From Aurantimonas manganoxydans SI85-9A1 (lineage in GTDB: Bacteria; Pseudomonadota; Alphaproteobacteria; Rhizobiales; Rhizobiaceae), in NCBI RefSeq assembly GCF_000153465.1, contig NZ_CH672387.1:771180-835179 (forward strand): a DNA stretch of 64,000 nucleotides, given 5' to 3'. How positions within the stretch are numbered: position 1 is the first letter of the stretch; every line of letters starts with the position of its first letter. Made by a program: the position numbers and the translations under genes. The notes beneath the pieces are model-generated. The model did no database searches. It was not told the origin of the DNA and saw only the letters and a program-made list of their open reading frames with translations. Shown in pieces: positions 7,171 through 15,624 of this stretch.

Positions 7171-9588
7171 TCAGATGGCGTTGGGGCTGTCGGCCTCGGC
7201 CATGTCGCTGCTGATATCGGCGGAGATCGTGCAGACGAGACCGTCAGGCTTATAGTCGATGGTCACCTCTCCGCCGAACTCGGCGGCCATGGCCTGCTCG
7301 ATCAGCCGCGAACCGAAGCCCCGGGTCGCCGGCGTTTCGACGACAGGACCGTCCATCTCGCGCCAGACGAAGCTGAGGTGCTTCTGTCCTGCCTGGTGCG
7401 CCAGCTCCCATTGGATCGCCACACGCCCGGTATCGTTGGACAGCGAGCCGTATTTGATCGCATTGGTCGCCAACTCGTGCAGACCCAGCGCTAGGGCGAG
7501 ACTCTGGCGCGCCGTCAGCCGAAGATCGGGGCCGGACGCGACGATGCGGGTGTTGTCTTCGGCCGAATGGGTTTTGAGCGAATTGTCGACGATGGCCGCG
7601 ATGGGGGCCGAGGTCCAGCTGGTTTGGGTCAGGATGTCGTGGGCGTGGCCGAGCGCGATCAGCCGCGCCGAGAAGGCGGCCAGCCCGTCCTGAACGTTCG
7701 CCGCGCGGCGCAGGGTCTGGTTGGCCAGCGCATTGACCATGGCAAGGGTGTTCTTGACCCGGTGTTGCAGTTCCCGGGTCAAAAGGAGCTGGCGTTCCTC
7801 GGCTTCCTTCTCGTCGGTCACGTCGCGCACGGCGCCGACGAAGCGCGTGGTGGCACCGCCCTCGACGATGGTCTGGCCGTTCGCCTTGACGTGCCGGACG
7901 ACGCCGTCCTCGTGGCCGATCGTGCGATAGACGACGTCGAAGATGCCGTTCGAGCCAGGGTCGAGGACCCGTTCGACGGTCGCGGCGACGCGTTCGCGAT
8001 CGTCGGGATGCAGCCCGTCCAGGAAGCTGGTCTCGTAGGTGACCGGCACGCCGGGCGACAGGCCGAAGATCGTCCGGCATCGATCGTCCCAGACCAGCGC
8101 GCCGGTGCGGGCGTCGTAATCGAAGGTGCCGATCTGGGCGGCTTCCTGCGCAAGCCGCAGCCGTGTCTCCGTCTCGATCAGGCTCTGCTCGGCGCGTCGG
8201 CGCTGACTGAAGGCCCAGGCCCGGTTGAGAACCTCCCGGATGAAGGCGATCTCTTCCTCGAGCCAGCGGCGCGGTGTGCCGGAGTGCAGATAGAGCAGAA
8301 CCTTGACCGTCTGGTTCTCGATGACGGCGAGGTTGACCAGCGACCGCACCTGGATGGCGGCCCAGGCCGCCGCCTGTTCCGGGACCAGCGAGTAGTCGGC
8401 CGTATCTTCGATAACGACGATGCCGGAATGCAGTTCGTCGAGGAACTGCTGGCCGTAATGGGCCAGCGGATAGCGTCCGGACAGGGGCGGCGTGCGCCGG
8501 TCGTTCCACTCGCCGAGAATGCGGGCGGACATGTCCTGTGAATCCACAGTGGCATAGCCGACCCGGCACGCGCCGAGCGTCTCGCCTAGGATCTGCAAGG
8601 CCTTCAGCGTGGCGCTGCCGGCGCCTTCGCTGCGGGCGAGCTCGTCGCTCAGCCGCAGCAGCGCGGCCTGGCGGATTTCGCGCGTGCGCTCGACGGTGCG
8701 GTCGACGATCGCCCCAGGCAGGCGAACCGCGCGGCCCTGCGCGTCTGTGAAGCAGCGGCCCCTCGCAAAGATCCAGTGGCTGTCGCCGTTCAGGTCGACG
8801 GTTCGGTATTCCTGCGCAAAGCTGCCGCATTCCTCGACTGCGACGGTGATCGCCGCCGAGACGCGCTCGCGATCCTCGTGATGGATGCCAGCGATGAAGT
8901 CGCTAACCTGCAGCCCTCTTTCGCCCTGCTCGGGGTCGAGGCCGAACAGCCGCGTGAAGCGCGAATCGGCATAGACGACGTCGCCGACGATGTCCCAGTC
9001 CCAGGTGCCGACGAGGTCGGAGGCTTCGAGCGCCAGCCGCAACCGTTCGCGGCTGGCTTCCAGTTCCTCGCGTTCGGCGACTTCGCGGGTCTTGTCGCGC
9101 AGGATCTTGAGGAAGCCCGCCGGCGTGTCGTCATCCCCCAGCAGCGGCATCATCTCGCCGCTGGCGAAGAAGCGTGTTCCGTCCGAACGCAGATGCCAGC
9201 GATTGTCCTGGGCCTTTCCGCGGTCCAGCGACAGCCGCATCTCCTTGGCGGGAACGCCGGCCTCGACGTCTTCCGGGGTGAATATCCTGGCGATCGGCTG
9301 GCCGATCATGTCCGCCTCGGTCCAACCGAGGACCCGTTCTGCCGCGTCGTTCCAGGTCGAGATCAGGCCATCGAGGTCGGCGACGATCATGGCGTGATCG
9401 ACGGCGCTCTCGACGATCAGGCGGTAGCGGGCTTCAGTGCCGTGCAGTGTGCGCTTGAGCGCGGCGATCTCGTCACGGGCGCTATCGAGCTCCGGCTGGA
9501 CGCCGGACTCGCGCTCGTCGAGCCTGCGGCGCAGCTCTTCGTTCTCGGCCAGGAGGGCGGCCACCCGGTCTTCATCTGCGAACGCCAT
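7171..9588 (-). CDS. HWE-family sensor histidine kinase (PAS-PAS-GAF-PAS-HK)
   Basis: About 805 residues with no membrane segment, so probably a soluble sensor. Order: a short N-terminal coiled coil (1-55); PAS 1 (about 52-170, ending FLKILRDKT); PAS 2 of fold-3 type (about 180-295); a GAF-like domain (about 300-450); PAS 3 (about 470-590); then the kinase core. Core motifs are LQHRVKNTLAMVNAL (phospho-acceptor His), HELATNAIKYGSLS (N box), the W-x-E of FVWREMDGP, and RGFGSRLIEQAM, all typical of HWE kinases. The upstream extension of the frame would start at TTG; I chose the ATG at 9588. No response-regulator gene is adjacent. HWE/HisKA2 kinases in rhizobia often respond to light or feed the general stress PhyR pathway; here that is inference. 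Confidence 0.9.
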   Translation of the reverse strand: MAFADEDRVAALLAENEELRRRLDERESGVQPELDSARDEIAALKRTLHGTEARYRLIVESAVDHAMIVADLDGLISTWNDAAERVLGWTEADMIGQPIARIFTPEDVEAGVPAKEMRLSLDRGKAQDNRWHLRSDGTRFFASGEMMPLLGDDDTPAGFLKILRDKTREVAEREELEASRERLRLALEASDLVGTWDWDIVGDVVYADSRFTRLFGLDPEQGERGLQVSDFIAGIHHEDRERVSAAITVAVEECGSFAQEYRTVDLNGDSHWIFARGRCFTDAQGRAVRLPGAIVDRTVERTREIRQAALLRLSDELARSEGAGSATLKALQILGETLGACRVGYATVDSQDMSARILGEWNDRRTPPLSGRYPLAHYGQQFLDELHSGIVVIEDTADYSLVPEQAAAWAAIQVRSLVNLAVIENQTVKVLLYLHSGTPRRWLEEEIAFIREVLNRAWAFSQRRRAEQSLIETETRLRLAQEAAQIGTFDYDARTGALVWDDRCRTIFGLSPGVPVTYETSFLDGLHPDDRERVAATVERVLDPGSNGIFDVVYRTIGHEDGVVRHVKANGQTIVEGGATTRFVGAVRDVTDEKEAEERQLLLTRELQHRVKNTLAMVNALANQTLRRAANVQDGLAAFSARLIALGHAHDILTQTSWTSAPIAAIVDNSLKTHSAEDNTRIVASGPDLRLTARQSLALALGLHELATNAIKYGSLSNDTGRVAIQWELAHQAGQKHLSFVWREMDGPVVETPATRGFGSRLIEQAMAAEFGGEVTIDYKPDGLVCTISADISSDMAEADSPNAI

Positions 9589-9763
9589 GCCGCCCAATCT
9601 GCGCACCGGAAACCGGCGCGAGGGAAGGTCCCCTCCGAAACGCCATCTGTTTCGCTTACGTTCTATCGTATCGCATTTCCGCAATAGTCGGACAAGCAAC
9701 TAATGAAGGCAAGGGCCTCATTTCAAACGACAATTCGCTCAGGCGATGGCTGCCCGCGTAGCC

Positions 9764-10369
9764 TCAGGCAACGTCGGCAAGAAGCAGCTGGCTGCTCGCC
9801 TGCGCCGTCAGTGCCGGGGGACCGGCCGGGGCGATGATGCCGGACGCACCACGGAGATGGTCCGGCGCGAGTTCGAGCGCCAGAAGGCGCCGCGACTCGA
9901 AGGGGCCCGGCATGGCCAGCGCCGCGGTGGCGTCGGCGCAAAAGCCGAAACGCGCGTAATATTCCGGATCGCCGACCAGCACGATCGCGTCGTGGCCAAG
10001 CCTTGCGGCTTCGGCGATCGCGTGGCGCATCAGGGCCGCCCCGATGCCGGTTCCGGCAAGCTGCGGATCGACGGCCAGCGGCCCGAGCAACAGCGCCGGG
10101 ACGGGGCTGCCATCGCGGGCACCGGCCTCGATGTTCCACAGGCGCACCGTGCCCATCAGCGAGCCGTCGCCGGCGGTCGCGCTGAAGGCGAGGCCTTCGG
10201 CCGGCAAGCGACCCTGACGGATCGCTTCCGACGATTTGCGCGTGCGACCCGGGCCCATCGCCCGGTCGAGAAGCGCCTCGCGCGCGTCGATCTGGTGGGG
10301 CTGTTCGGCGCCGATGGCGAACAGCCGGGCGGCATTCTCGAAGGCAGCGGCGTGCGGAAAAGCGGACAT
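9764..10369 (-). CDS. GNAT family N-acetyltransferase
   Basis: About 201 residues. Motif A of the GNAT acetyl-CoA fold is visible in LLGPLAVDPQLAGTGIGAALMRHA, with the pyrophosphate-binding Q/R-x-x-G-x-G/A form here as LAGTGIGAA, followed by VLVGDPEYYARFGF, typical of the YhbS-like subgroup. The first possible start is GTG at 10381; the ATG at 10369 gives a more normal N-terminus. It is 142 bp downstream of ornithine decarboxylase on the same strand, with a palindrome between. A GNAT gene beside this decarboxylase recurs in rhizobia, suggesting polyamine or amino-acid acetylation, but the acceptor is unknown. Confidence 0.85.
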   Translation of the reverse strand: MSAFPHAAAFENAARLFAIGAEQPHQIDAREALLDRAMGPGRTRKSSEAIRQGRLPAEGLAFSATAGDGSLMGTVRLWNIEAGARDGSPVPALLLGPLAVDPQLAGTGIGAALMRHAIAEAARLGHDAIVLVGDPEYYARFGFCADATAALAMPGPFESRRLLALELAPDHLRGASGIIAPAGPPALTAQASSQLLLADVA

Positions 10370-10438
10370 GAAAACCCCCACGACATGGAAGGAGGCGAAC
10401 AGGAGCGGAGCCGGAGATCGGGCGACGCGCGTTGAAAC

Positions 10439-10458
10439 CCCGGCGCCGCGGCGCCGGG
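10439..10458. terminator. 20-bp palindrome after ornithine decarboxylase
   Basis: CCCGGCGCCGCGGCGCCGGG is a perfect palindrome between the ornithine decarboxylase stop and the GNAT start. It would fold into a very stable hairpin in either transcript. There is no T run, so it is either a Rho-assisted end or a processing/stabilising element between the two genes. Confidence 0.4.
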
Positions 10459-10511
10459 TCAGCTTCGGAGTTCCAGGCTCCGCCGTCGGGTGGAGAGCAT
10501 CATCGCGGCGC

Positions 10512-11645
10512 TCAGATCACGTAGGACCGCAACGGCTCGAAGCCGTTGAAGGCGACCGAGGCGTAGGTCGTCGTGTAGGCGCCGGTGCCCTCGATCAGCA
10601 CCTCGTCGCCGACCGTCAGAGCGAGCGGCAGCGGGTAGGGGGTCTTTTCGTAGAGGACGTCGGCCGAATCGCAGGTCGGGCCGGCGATCACGCAGGGCTC
10701 CGTCGCGCCGCCATCATGCCGGGTGACGATCGGGTAGCGGATCGCCTCGTCCATGGTCTCGGCGAGACCGCCGAACTTGCCGATGTCGAGATAGACCCAG
10801 CGATTGGCGTCGGTGTCGGACTTCTTCGACACCAGCACGACCTCGGCCTTCACCACGCCGGCGTCGCCGACCATGCCGCGGCCCGGCTCGATGATCGTCT
10901 CGGGCAGGCGGTTGCCGAAATGCGTGCGCAGGCTGGCGAAGATCGCGCGGCCGTATTCGGCGGCTGCCGGCACGTCCTTGAGATAGCGGGTCGGGAAGCC
11001 GCCGCCCATGTTGACCAGGGTCAGGACGATGCCCTTCTCGGCCAGCGCCTCGAACACGAAGCGCGCATCGGCGATGGCCGCATCCCAAGCGCCGGTGTCG
11101 GTCTGCTGCGAGCCGACATGGAAGGACACGCCGGTGGCGACGAGGCCGAGGGCGTTGGCATGGACGAGCACGTCGATCGCCATGTCCGGGACGCAGCCGA
11201 ACTTGCGCGACAGCGGCCATTCGGCGCCCTCGCCATCGGTCAGGACACGGCAGAAGACGCGGGCGCCGGGCGCCGCACGGGCGACCTTCTCGACTTCCTC
11301 GACGCAATCGACGGCGAAGAGCGCCACACCGAGCTGATGGGCGCGGGCGATGTCGCGCTCCTTCTTGATGGTGTTGCCGTAGGAGATGCGACGCGGCGTG
11401 GCGCCGGCGTTCAGTGCCATCTCGACTTCGGCAACCGAAGCGCAGTCGAAGTTCGAGCCGAGACCGGCGAGCAGCTTCAGCACTTCGGGGGCCGGGTTCG
11501 CCTTGACGGCGTAGAAGATCGCGGAGTCCGGCAGCGCCTTGCGGAAGGCGTTGAAATTGTCCTCGACGATGTCGAGGTCGACGATGAGGCAGGGGCCGTC
11601 GGGGCGTCGGGTGGCGAGGAAGTCGAGGATGCGCTGCGTGGCCAT
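10512..11645 (-). CDS. Type III PLP-dependent ornithine/lysine decarboxylase
   Basis: This 377-residue alanine-racemase-fold decarboxylase makes putrescine (or cadaverine) from ornithine (or lysine), the entry to polyamine synthesis. The PLP lysine is in FYAVKANPAPEV, the phosphate-binding glycine loop is GGGFPTRY, the cofactor-contacting EPGRGMV segment follows, and the C-terminal catalytic Cys-Asp pair from the partner subunit is GPTCDSADVL. GGGAGAGACCC precedes the ATG at 11645. The start codon and ribosome binding site fall inside a small hairpin, and the 5' region is long and structured (see leader). A GNAT gene follows on the same strand. Confidence 0.93.
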   Translation of the reverse strand: MATQRILDFLATRRPDGPCLIVDLDIVEDNFNAFRKALPDSAIFYAVKANPAPEVLKLLAGLGSNFDCASVAEVEMALNAGATPRRISYGNTIKKERDIARAHQLGVALFAVDCVEEVEKVARAAPGARVFCRVLTDGEGAEWPLSRKFGCVPDMAIDVLVHANALGLVATGVSFHVGSQQTDTGAWDAAIADARFVFEALAEKGIVLTLVNMGGGFPTRYLKDVPAAAEYGRAIFASLRTHFGNRLPETIIEPGRGMVGDAGVVKAEVVLVSKKSDTDANRWVYLDIGKFGGLAETMDEAIRYPIVTRHDGGATEPCVIAGPTCDSADVLYEKTPYPLPLALTVGDEVLIEGTGAYTTTYASVAFNGFEPLRSYVI

Positions 11646-11850
11646 TGGGTCTCTCCCATGGTCCCGGCCGTCACGGACCGGGCAATCGATGGTGTGCGCA
11701 CGCACAGGCCCGCGATGGCCGCCGAGAAGGCTGCCGCAGCGGTCCCTTGCGAGACGCGACGATGACCGGCTGCAAGCGCTACGCGCCGTTGCCGGGTAAA
11801 GTCTGCCATGGATTGGAGGGCTTGGACCCGCCGCACTTCAGGCAATGATG
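11646..11850 (-). promoter_or_regulatory. Structured leader of ornithine decarboxylase, possibly speF-type RNA
   Basis: Transcribed on the minus strand, this 200-nt stretch contains several stems. One is CCCG..CCG-TGA-CGG.CGGG at 11682-11663. Another is the CCATGGG-AGAGA-CCCAATGG fold that traps both the Shine-Dalgarno and the ATG. GCTGC-G-GCAGC and TGTGCG/CGCACA are further short dyads. An ATG at 11809 opens a frame that runs without a stop past the decarboxylase start, out of frame with it. Alphaproteobacterial ornithine decarboxylase genes are known to carry the speF leader motif; location and structure fit, but I cannot confirm the consensus by eye. Confidence 0.45.
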
Positions 11851-12175
11851 GTGTGCCTCTTCAGTTTTCCCGGCGGTGGAGACCAGGAGAGACCAGAAAG
11901 GCCCGGACCGTCGTTGCTTCAAGGCGTCCACGATTTCGCCAGCAGCGAAACCGACTGGATCGTCAGATCCAGGTACCGTCCCGGCAACCCTCGCATTCGA
12001 GGACCGGGGGACGCCCACAGGCACGTGCGACTTGGGGCAAGGCGAGACCTATGCCCGGGATTCGTCATATGCAAGTGGAAAAAGGTCCCGGAGTTGATTT
12101 TTGGTCCGGTCCGATCAAGGAAGGGGGCCGGCCGCCGATCGGCAGCAGCGACGCCAAGCCTTCAGAAGGTGCACC
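11851..12175. other. Divergent promoter region between odc leader and LysR gene
   Basis: This stretch holds no convincing gene. It should contain the minus-strand promoter of ornithine decarboxylase and the plus-strand promoter of the LysR regulator. The most AT-rich patch is around 12060-12105. Frames reading through here are overlaps of the LysR frame or random. Confidence 0.5.
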
Positions 12176-13111
12176 ATGGATACTCTGACGCGGATGCGCG
12201 CCTTCATCTCGGTCGTGGAAAACGAGGGGTTCTCGGCGGCGGCCCGCAAGACCGGGCGATCCAAGGCCCTGCTGTCGAAATATGTCCGCGAGCTGGAAGA
12301 CGAACTCGGGGCGCTGCTGATCAACCGCACGACGCGGCAGATCGCGCTGACCGCCGCCGGCGAAGTCTATCTGTCGCGCGCCTCGGCGATCCTGTCGGAT
12401 CTGGAAAGCCTCAACGAGGAGGCCCGCGAGGCGACGGGCGAAGCCAAGGGGACGATCCGGGTCTCGGCGGCCCGTACCTTCGGCGACGCGGAACTCGGCC
12501 TCAGCCTCGTCGACTTCGCCAAGGAGCATCCCGATATCGGGCTCGACATCCATCTGGACGACAGCTTCGTCAATCTGGTGGAGGAGGGGTTCGACGTCGC
12601 GATCCGCATGACGCGCCTGGCCGATTCCGCAATGATCGCCCGCCGGCTGGCCTCGCTCGACTTCGCCATCGTGGCGAGCCCGGAATTGCTGCAGCGTCTC
12701 GGGCGGCCGAATCACCCCTCGCAGATTGCCGGCTATCCTGCCGTCATCGATTCCAATTCGCGGATGTTCTCCAACTGGGTCTTCCGCGATCCGCAGACCA
12801 AGGAAACCATCCCGGTGACGGTATCTGGCCAGTTCACCGCGAACAGCCCGGTGACCGTGCGGGCCGCGGCTATCGCCGGGCTCGGCCTGGCGCTCAGCCC
12901 GACCTTCGTCGTCCGGCGCGATCTGGAAAGCGGCCGGCTGGTGACGGTGCTCGACGATTACATGCCGAGCGAGGCCGGCATCTATGCCGTGTTCCCGCAT
13001 CGCCGGCATCTGCCGGCCCGCGTGCGCCTGTTCGTCGACTACCTCGCCAACTGGTTCAAGAAATGCGATTCCCGGCGCCTGCAGGGCCTCAGCTGCGACG
13101 ACCGGACCTGA
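12176..13111 (+). CDS. LysR family transcriptional regulator
   Basis: 311 residues. The N-terminal winged helix-turn-helix (residues 1-60) reads MDTLTRMRAFISVVENEGFS through SKALLSKYVRELEDELGALL, and the remainder is a type 2 periplasmic-binding-like co-inducer domain. This is the CrgA/AaeR-like branch with the characteristic FDVAIRMTRLADSAMIARRL segment. AGAAGG precedes the ATG at 12176; the frame extends upstream to 12101 without support. It is divergent from ornithine decarboxylase with a 530-bp gap; whether it controls that gene is unknown. Confidence 0.93.
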   Translation: MDTLTRMRAFISVVENEGFSAAARKTGRSKALLSKYVRELEDELGALLINRTTRQIALTAAGEVYLSRASAILSDLESLNEEAREATGEAKGTIRVSAARTFGDAELGLSLVDFAKEHPDIGLDIHLDDSFVNLVEEGFDVAIRMTRLADSAMIARRLASLDFAIVASPELLQRLGRPNHPSQIAGYPAVIDSNSRMFSNWVFRDPQTKETIPVTVSGQFTANSPVTVRAAAIAGLGLALSPTFVVRRDLESGRLVTVLDDYMPSEAGIYAVFPHRRHLPARVRLFVDYLANWFKKCDSRRLQGLSCDDRT

Positions 13112-13199
13112 CGCCGGACCGTCGCAAGAGCATTTTTCAGCGGGCTTCGGCACCGCGGCCTTTACCGAAGATTCAGCGATCTCGGGCTAGTCTGGCGGC

Positions 13200-13718
13200 A
13201 TGCAAAACCGCGCCCTTCTCGCGGCCTTCGCGGCCGTCGTCCTCACCACCCTGTCGTCGCCCGCCTACAGTCTTGCAGGCGGCGCGGCACGCGAGATCAG
13301 TTTCGCGGCCGAGCACGATTCGGGCACGATCATCGTCAAGACCGGGGAGCGCAAGCTCTACCTCGTGACCGGCGGCGGCCGGGCGCTGGTCTACGACATC
13401 GCCGTCGGCAAGCCGAGCGAGCAATGGTTCGGCAAGAGCTGGGTGTCGAAGAAGCGCGAGCACCCGACCTGGACCCCGACCCCCTCGATGCGCCAGCGCA
13501 ACCCGCGGCTGCCGCAGTCGATCGGGCCGGGTCCGAAGAACCCGTTGGGCGAACGGGCGATCAATCTGGGCTGGGGCGCCTATCGCATCCACGGCACCAA
13601 TTCGCCGAACTCGATCGGCAGCGCCGCGTCGGCGGGTTGCTTCAGGATGCGCAATGCCGACGTGAAGGACCTGTTCGAACGGGTCCATGTCGGCGCGCAG
13701 GTTCTCGTCCTGCGCTAG
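13200..13718 (+). CDS. L,D-transpeptidase (YkuD domain)
   Basis: This 172-residue secreted cell-wall enzyme has a signal peptide over residues 1-28. The YkuD catalytic motif is complete: His131 in RIHGTNSPNSIG and Cys147 in SAASAGCFRMRN. L,D-transpeptidases of this size in rhizobia make 3-3 peptidoglycan cross-links or attach outer-membrane beta-barrels to peptidoglycan through their N-termini; which one applies is not evident. It stands alone, 88 bp after the LysR gene, and has its own upstream gap. Confidence 0.93.
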   Translation: MQNRALLAAFAAVVLTTLSSPAYSLAGGAAREISFAAEHDSGTIIVKTGERKLYLVTGGGRALVYDIAVGKPSEQWFGKSWVSKKREHPTWTPTPSMRQRNPRLPQSIGPGPKNPLGERAINLGWGAYRIHGTNSPNSIGSAASAGCFRMRNADVKDLFERVHVGAQVLVLR

Positions 13719-13804
13719 CGTCTTCGGCCTCGCGAAAGCCTCCCGGTTCAAATTTCGGCCATGCTTGTCCTGTTCTGGTTGACGGGACTTCACGAGGGAT
13801 GGCG

Positions 13805-14476
13805 ATGATCGACCGAGGTTTGGCTGCTGCGCTGGCAGTGATGACGGTGTCACTGGCGCCGACGATGGCCGCCGCCCATCCCCATGTCTTCGCCGAGGCC
13901 AATGTCGAGATCGTCGGCTCGCCCGACGGCCGTCTCGCGGCGATCCGCAACATCTGGCGCATGGACGAGCTGTTCTCCTCGTCGGTGCTGGTGGATTTCG
14001 ACACCAACGCCAACGGCCAGCTCGAGGATGGCGAACTCGTCGCGGTCGGCGAGACCGTGAAGGAGTCCATCGCCGAGTGGGATTTCTACACCTTCGTCGA
14101 GGCCGACGGAAAGAAGGTGGCGATGTCGCCGCCGGACGAGATCCGCACCCTCTGGGAGAACGGCCAGCTGCTGATGTTCTTCGAGATGCCGGCAGGCGAG
14201 GCGATCGATCTCTCCAAGTCGAAGCTGACCGTGTCGAATTTCGACGAGACGTTCTTCGTCGCCTTCGATTTCACCAGCGCCGACGATTTCCTGATGATCG
14301 ACATGCCGAAGAGCTGCGCCAAGCAGCTTGTCGTGCCGGACGAGGATGCCGCCGCCAAGGAATGGATGGAGTCGGTCGCGAGCCTCGGGCCCGACGAGAG
14401 CATTCCCGAGGACGGCATCAATTACTCGCAGGCGCTGGCGACGCGGGTGGAGGTGTCGTGCGCCGCCGCCAGCTGA
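13805..14476 (+). CDS. DUF1007 periplasmic protein
   Basis: This 223-residue exported protein has a signal peptide over residues 1-23 (cleavage near TMAAAHPHV). The mature N-terminus begins with HPHVFAEANVEI, the family hallmark that could bind a metal with two histidines. A DTNANGQLEDGEL stretch resembles an EF-hand loop. Two Cys residues (PKSCAK, VSCAAAS) are near the C-terminus. DUF1007 proteins are almost always encoded next to a NicO/RcnA-type permease, as here, and are thought to be periplasmic metal-binding partners. GAGGG precedes the ATG at 13805; an ATG two codons earlier is possible. The 3' end overlaps the permease gene by 19 bp. Confidence 0.88.
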   Translation: MIDRGLAAALAVMTVSLAPTMAAAHPHVFAEANVEIVGSPDGRLAAIRNIWRMDELFSSSVLVDFDTNANGQLEDGELVAVGETVKESIAEWDFYTFVEADGKKVAMSPPDEIRTLWENGQLLMFFEMPAGEAIDLSKSKLTVSNFDETFFVAFDFTSADDFLMIDMPKSCAKQLVVPDEDAAAKEWMESVASLGPDESIPEDGINYSQALATRVEVSCAAAS

Positions 14477-15552
14477 TCGCCCTCGGCGCCGTGCTCGTGG
14501 CCGTGATGGCAGTGGAGCCGGCGTTGGCCAAATCGTCGCTCGGCATCGGCAGCGCCGAAGTGACGGCGCAGCCGTCCGGTGGCTTCTTCGGCGCGATCTT
14601 CGCGGAGATCGCCGTCTATCAGCGCCAGTTCTTCACCTCGCTGCGGCATGCGCTGGTCGCGCTGAAGACCGACGGCGCGGCGCTGCCGTTCCTCGTCGGG
14701 CTGTCCTTCGTCTACGGCGTCTTCCATGCCGCGGGGCCGGGCCACGGCAAGGCGGTGATCTCGGCCTACATGCTTGCCAACGAGGTGCAACTGCGCCGCG
14801 GGATCGTCCTCTCCTTCGCGTCCTCGCTGGTGCAGGCGCTCTCGGCGATCGTCATCGTGGGCGCCGGCTGGTTCGTTCTGCGCGGCACTGCGGTGTCGAT
14901 GACCGACGCGACCGATCTTCTGGAGATCGCCTCCTACGCACTGATCGCCGGTTTCGGCGCGTGGCTTCTGATCCGCAAGCTCATCGGGCTGGCGCGGCGG
15001 ATGCGGCCGACGGGCGGCGCGCTTGCATTCGCATCGCCGGGAGGTTTCGCCACCTCGCGAAGCGGTGGAGCGGTCGGAGGGCTCGCCTTCGCGGCACCCG
15101 AGCGGACCCGATCGGCGCCGCTGATGCGGCCGGCCTCGTCGGGGTTTGCCGCGGAGATATGTTCCGACGATGCGGACCTCTGCGGATGCGGACGCTCCCA
15201 CATGCCCGATCCCAAAGCGCTGAACGACCGGATGACGTTGGGCTCGGCGCTGTCCGCGGTGATCGCCGTGGGGCTGCGGCCCTGTTCGGGCGCCATCGTC
15301 GTTCTGACCTTCGGGCTGGTCAACGGCCTGTATCTCGGCGGCATTCTTTCGGTGCTCGCCATGGCCCTCGGTACCGCGATCACCGTCTCCGCGATCGCCT
15401 GCCTCGCGGTTTTCGCCAAGAGCACGGCGCTGCGCTTCGGCGGCGACGGCGCCCGCGGACGCTGGATCGGGGCCGGTCTGGAAATCGCCGGCGCGCTGTT
15501 CCTGATGCTGGTCGGCCTGCTCCTGCTCGGTGGCGCGCTGCAGACAGTGTGA
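14458..15552 (+). CDS. NicO/RcnA-type nickel/cobalt transporter
   Basis: This 364-residue inner-membrane protein has six or seven hydrophobic segments. The signature helix is FHAAGPGHGKAVISAY, the RcnA/NicO form of the metal-binding H-x4-D/G-H motif, and a second conserved segment is VGLRPCSGAIVVLTFG. RcnA-like proteins export Ni2+/Co2+; others import. Between helices, residues about 180-250 form a long polar loop ending in a Cys-rich segment ICSDDADLCGCGRSHMPDP, where RcnA has a His-rich loop. I read the start as GTG at 14458, inside the DUF1007 gene, implying translational coupling. Confidence 0.88.
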   Translation: MRRRQLIALGAVLVAVMAVEPALAKSSLGIGSAEVTAQPSGGFFGAIFAEIAVYQRQFFTSLRHALVALKTDGAALPFLVGLSFVYGVFHAAGPGHGKAVISAYMLANEVQLRRGIVLSFASSLVQALSAIVIVGAGWFVLRGTAVSMTDATDLLEIASYALIAGFGAWLLIRKLIGLARRMRPTGGALAFASPGGFATSRSGGAVGGLAFAAPERTRSAPLMRPASSGFAAEICSDDADLCGCGRSHMPDPKALNDRMTLGSALSAVIAVGLRPCSGAIVVLTFGLVNGLYLGGILSVLAMALGTAITVSAIACLAVFAKSTALRFGGDGARGRWIGAGLEIAGALFLMLVGLLLLGGALQTV

Positions 15553-15624
15553 TCCCGCCGGCCTCTGTGAGAGAACAGCGGGCAGCCGATCTGACGGCGC
15601 GGCTTCTTTGATTTTTGCCTCGGG

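Noticed and set aside
12065-13153. 362-codon frame antisense to the LysR gene
   Set aside because: LysR on the plus strand has a full helix-turn-helix and effector domain; the antisense frame has none.
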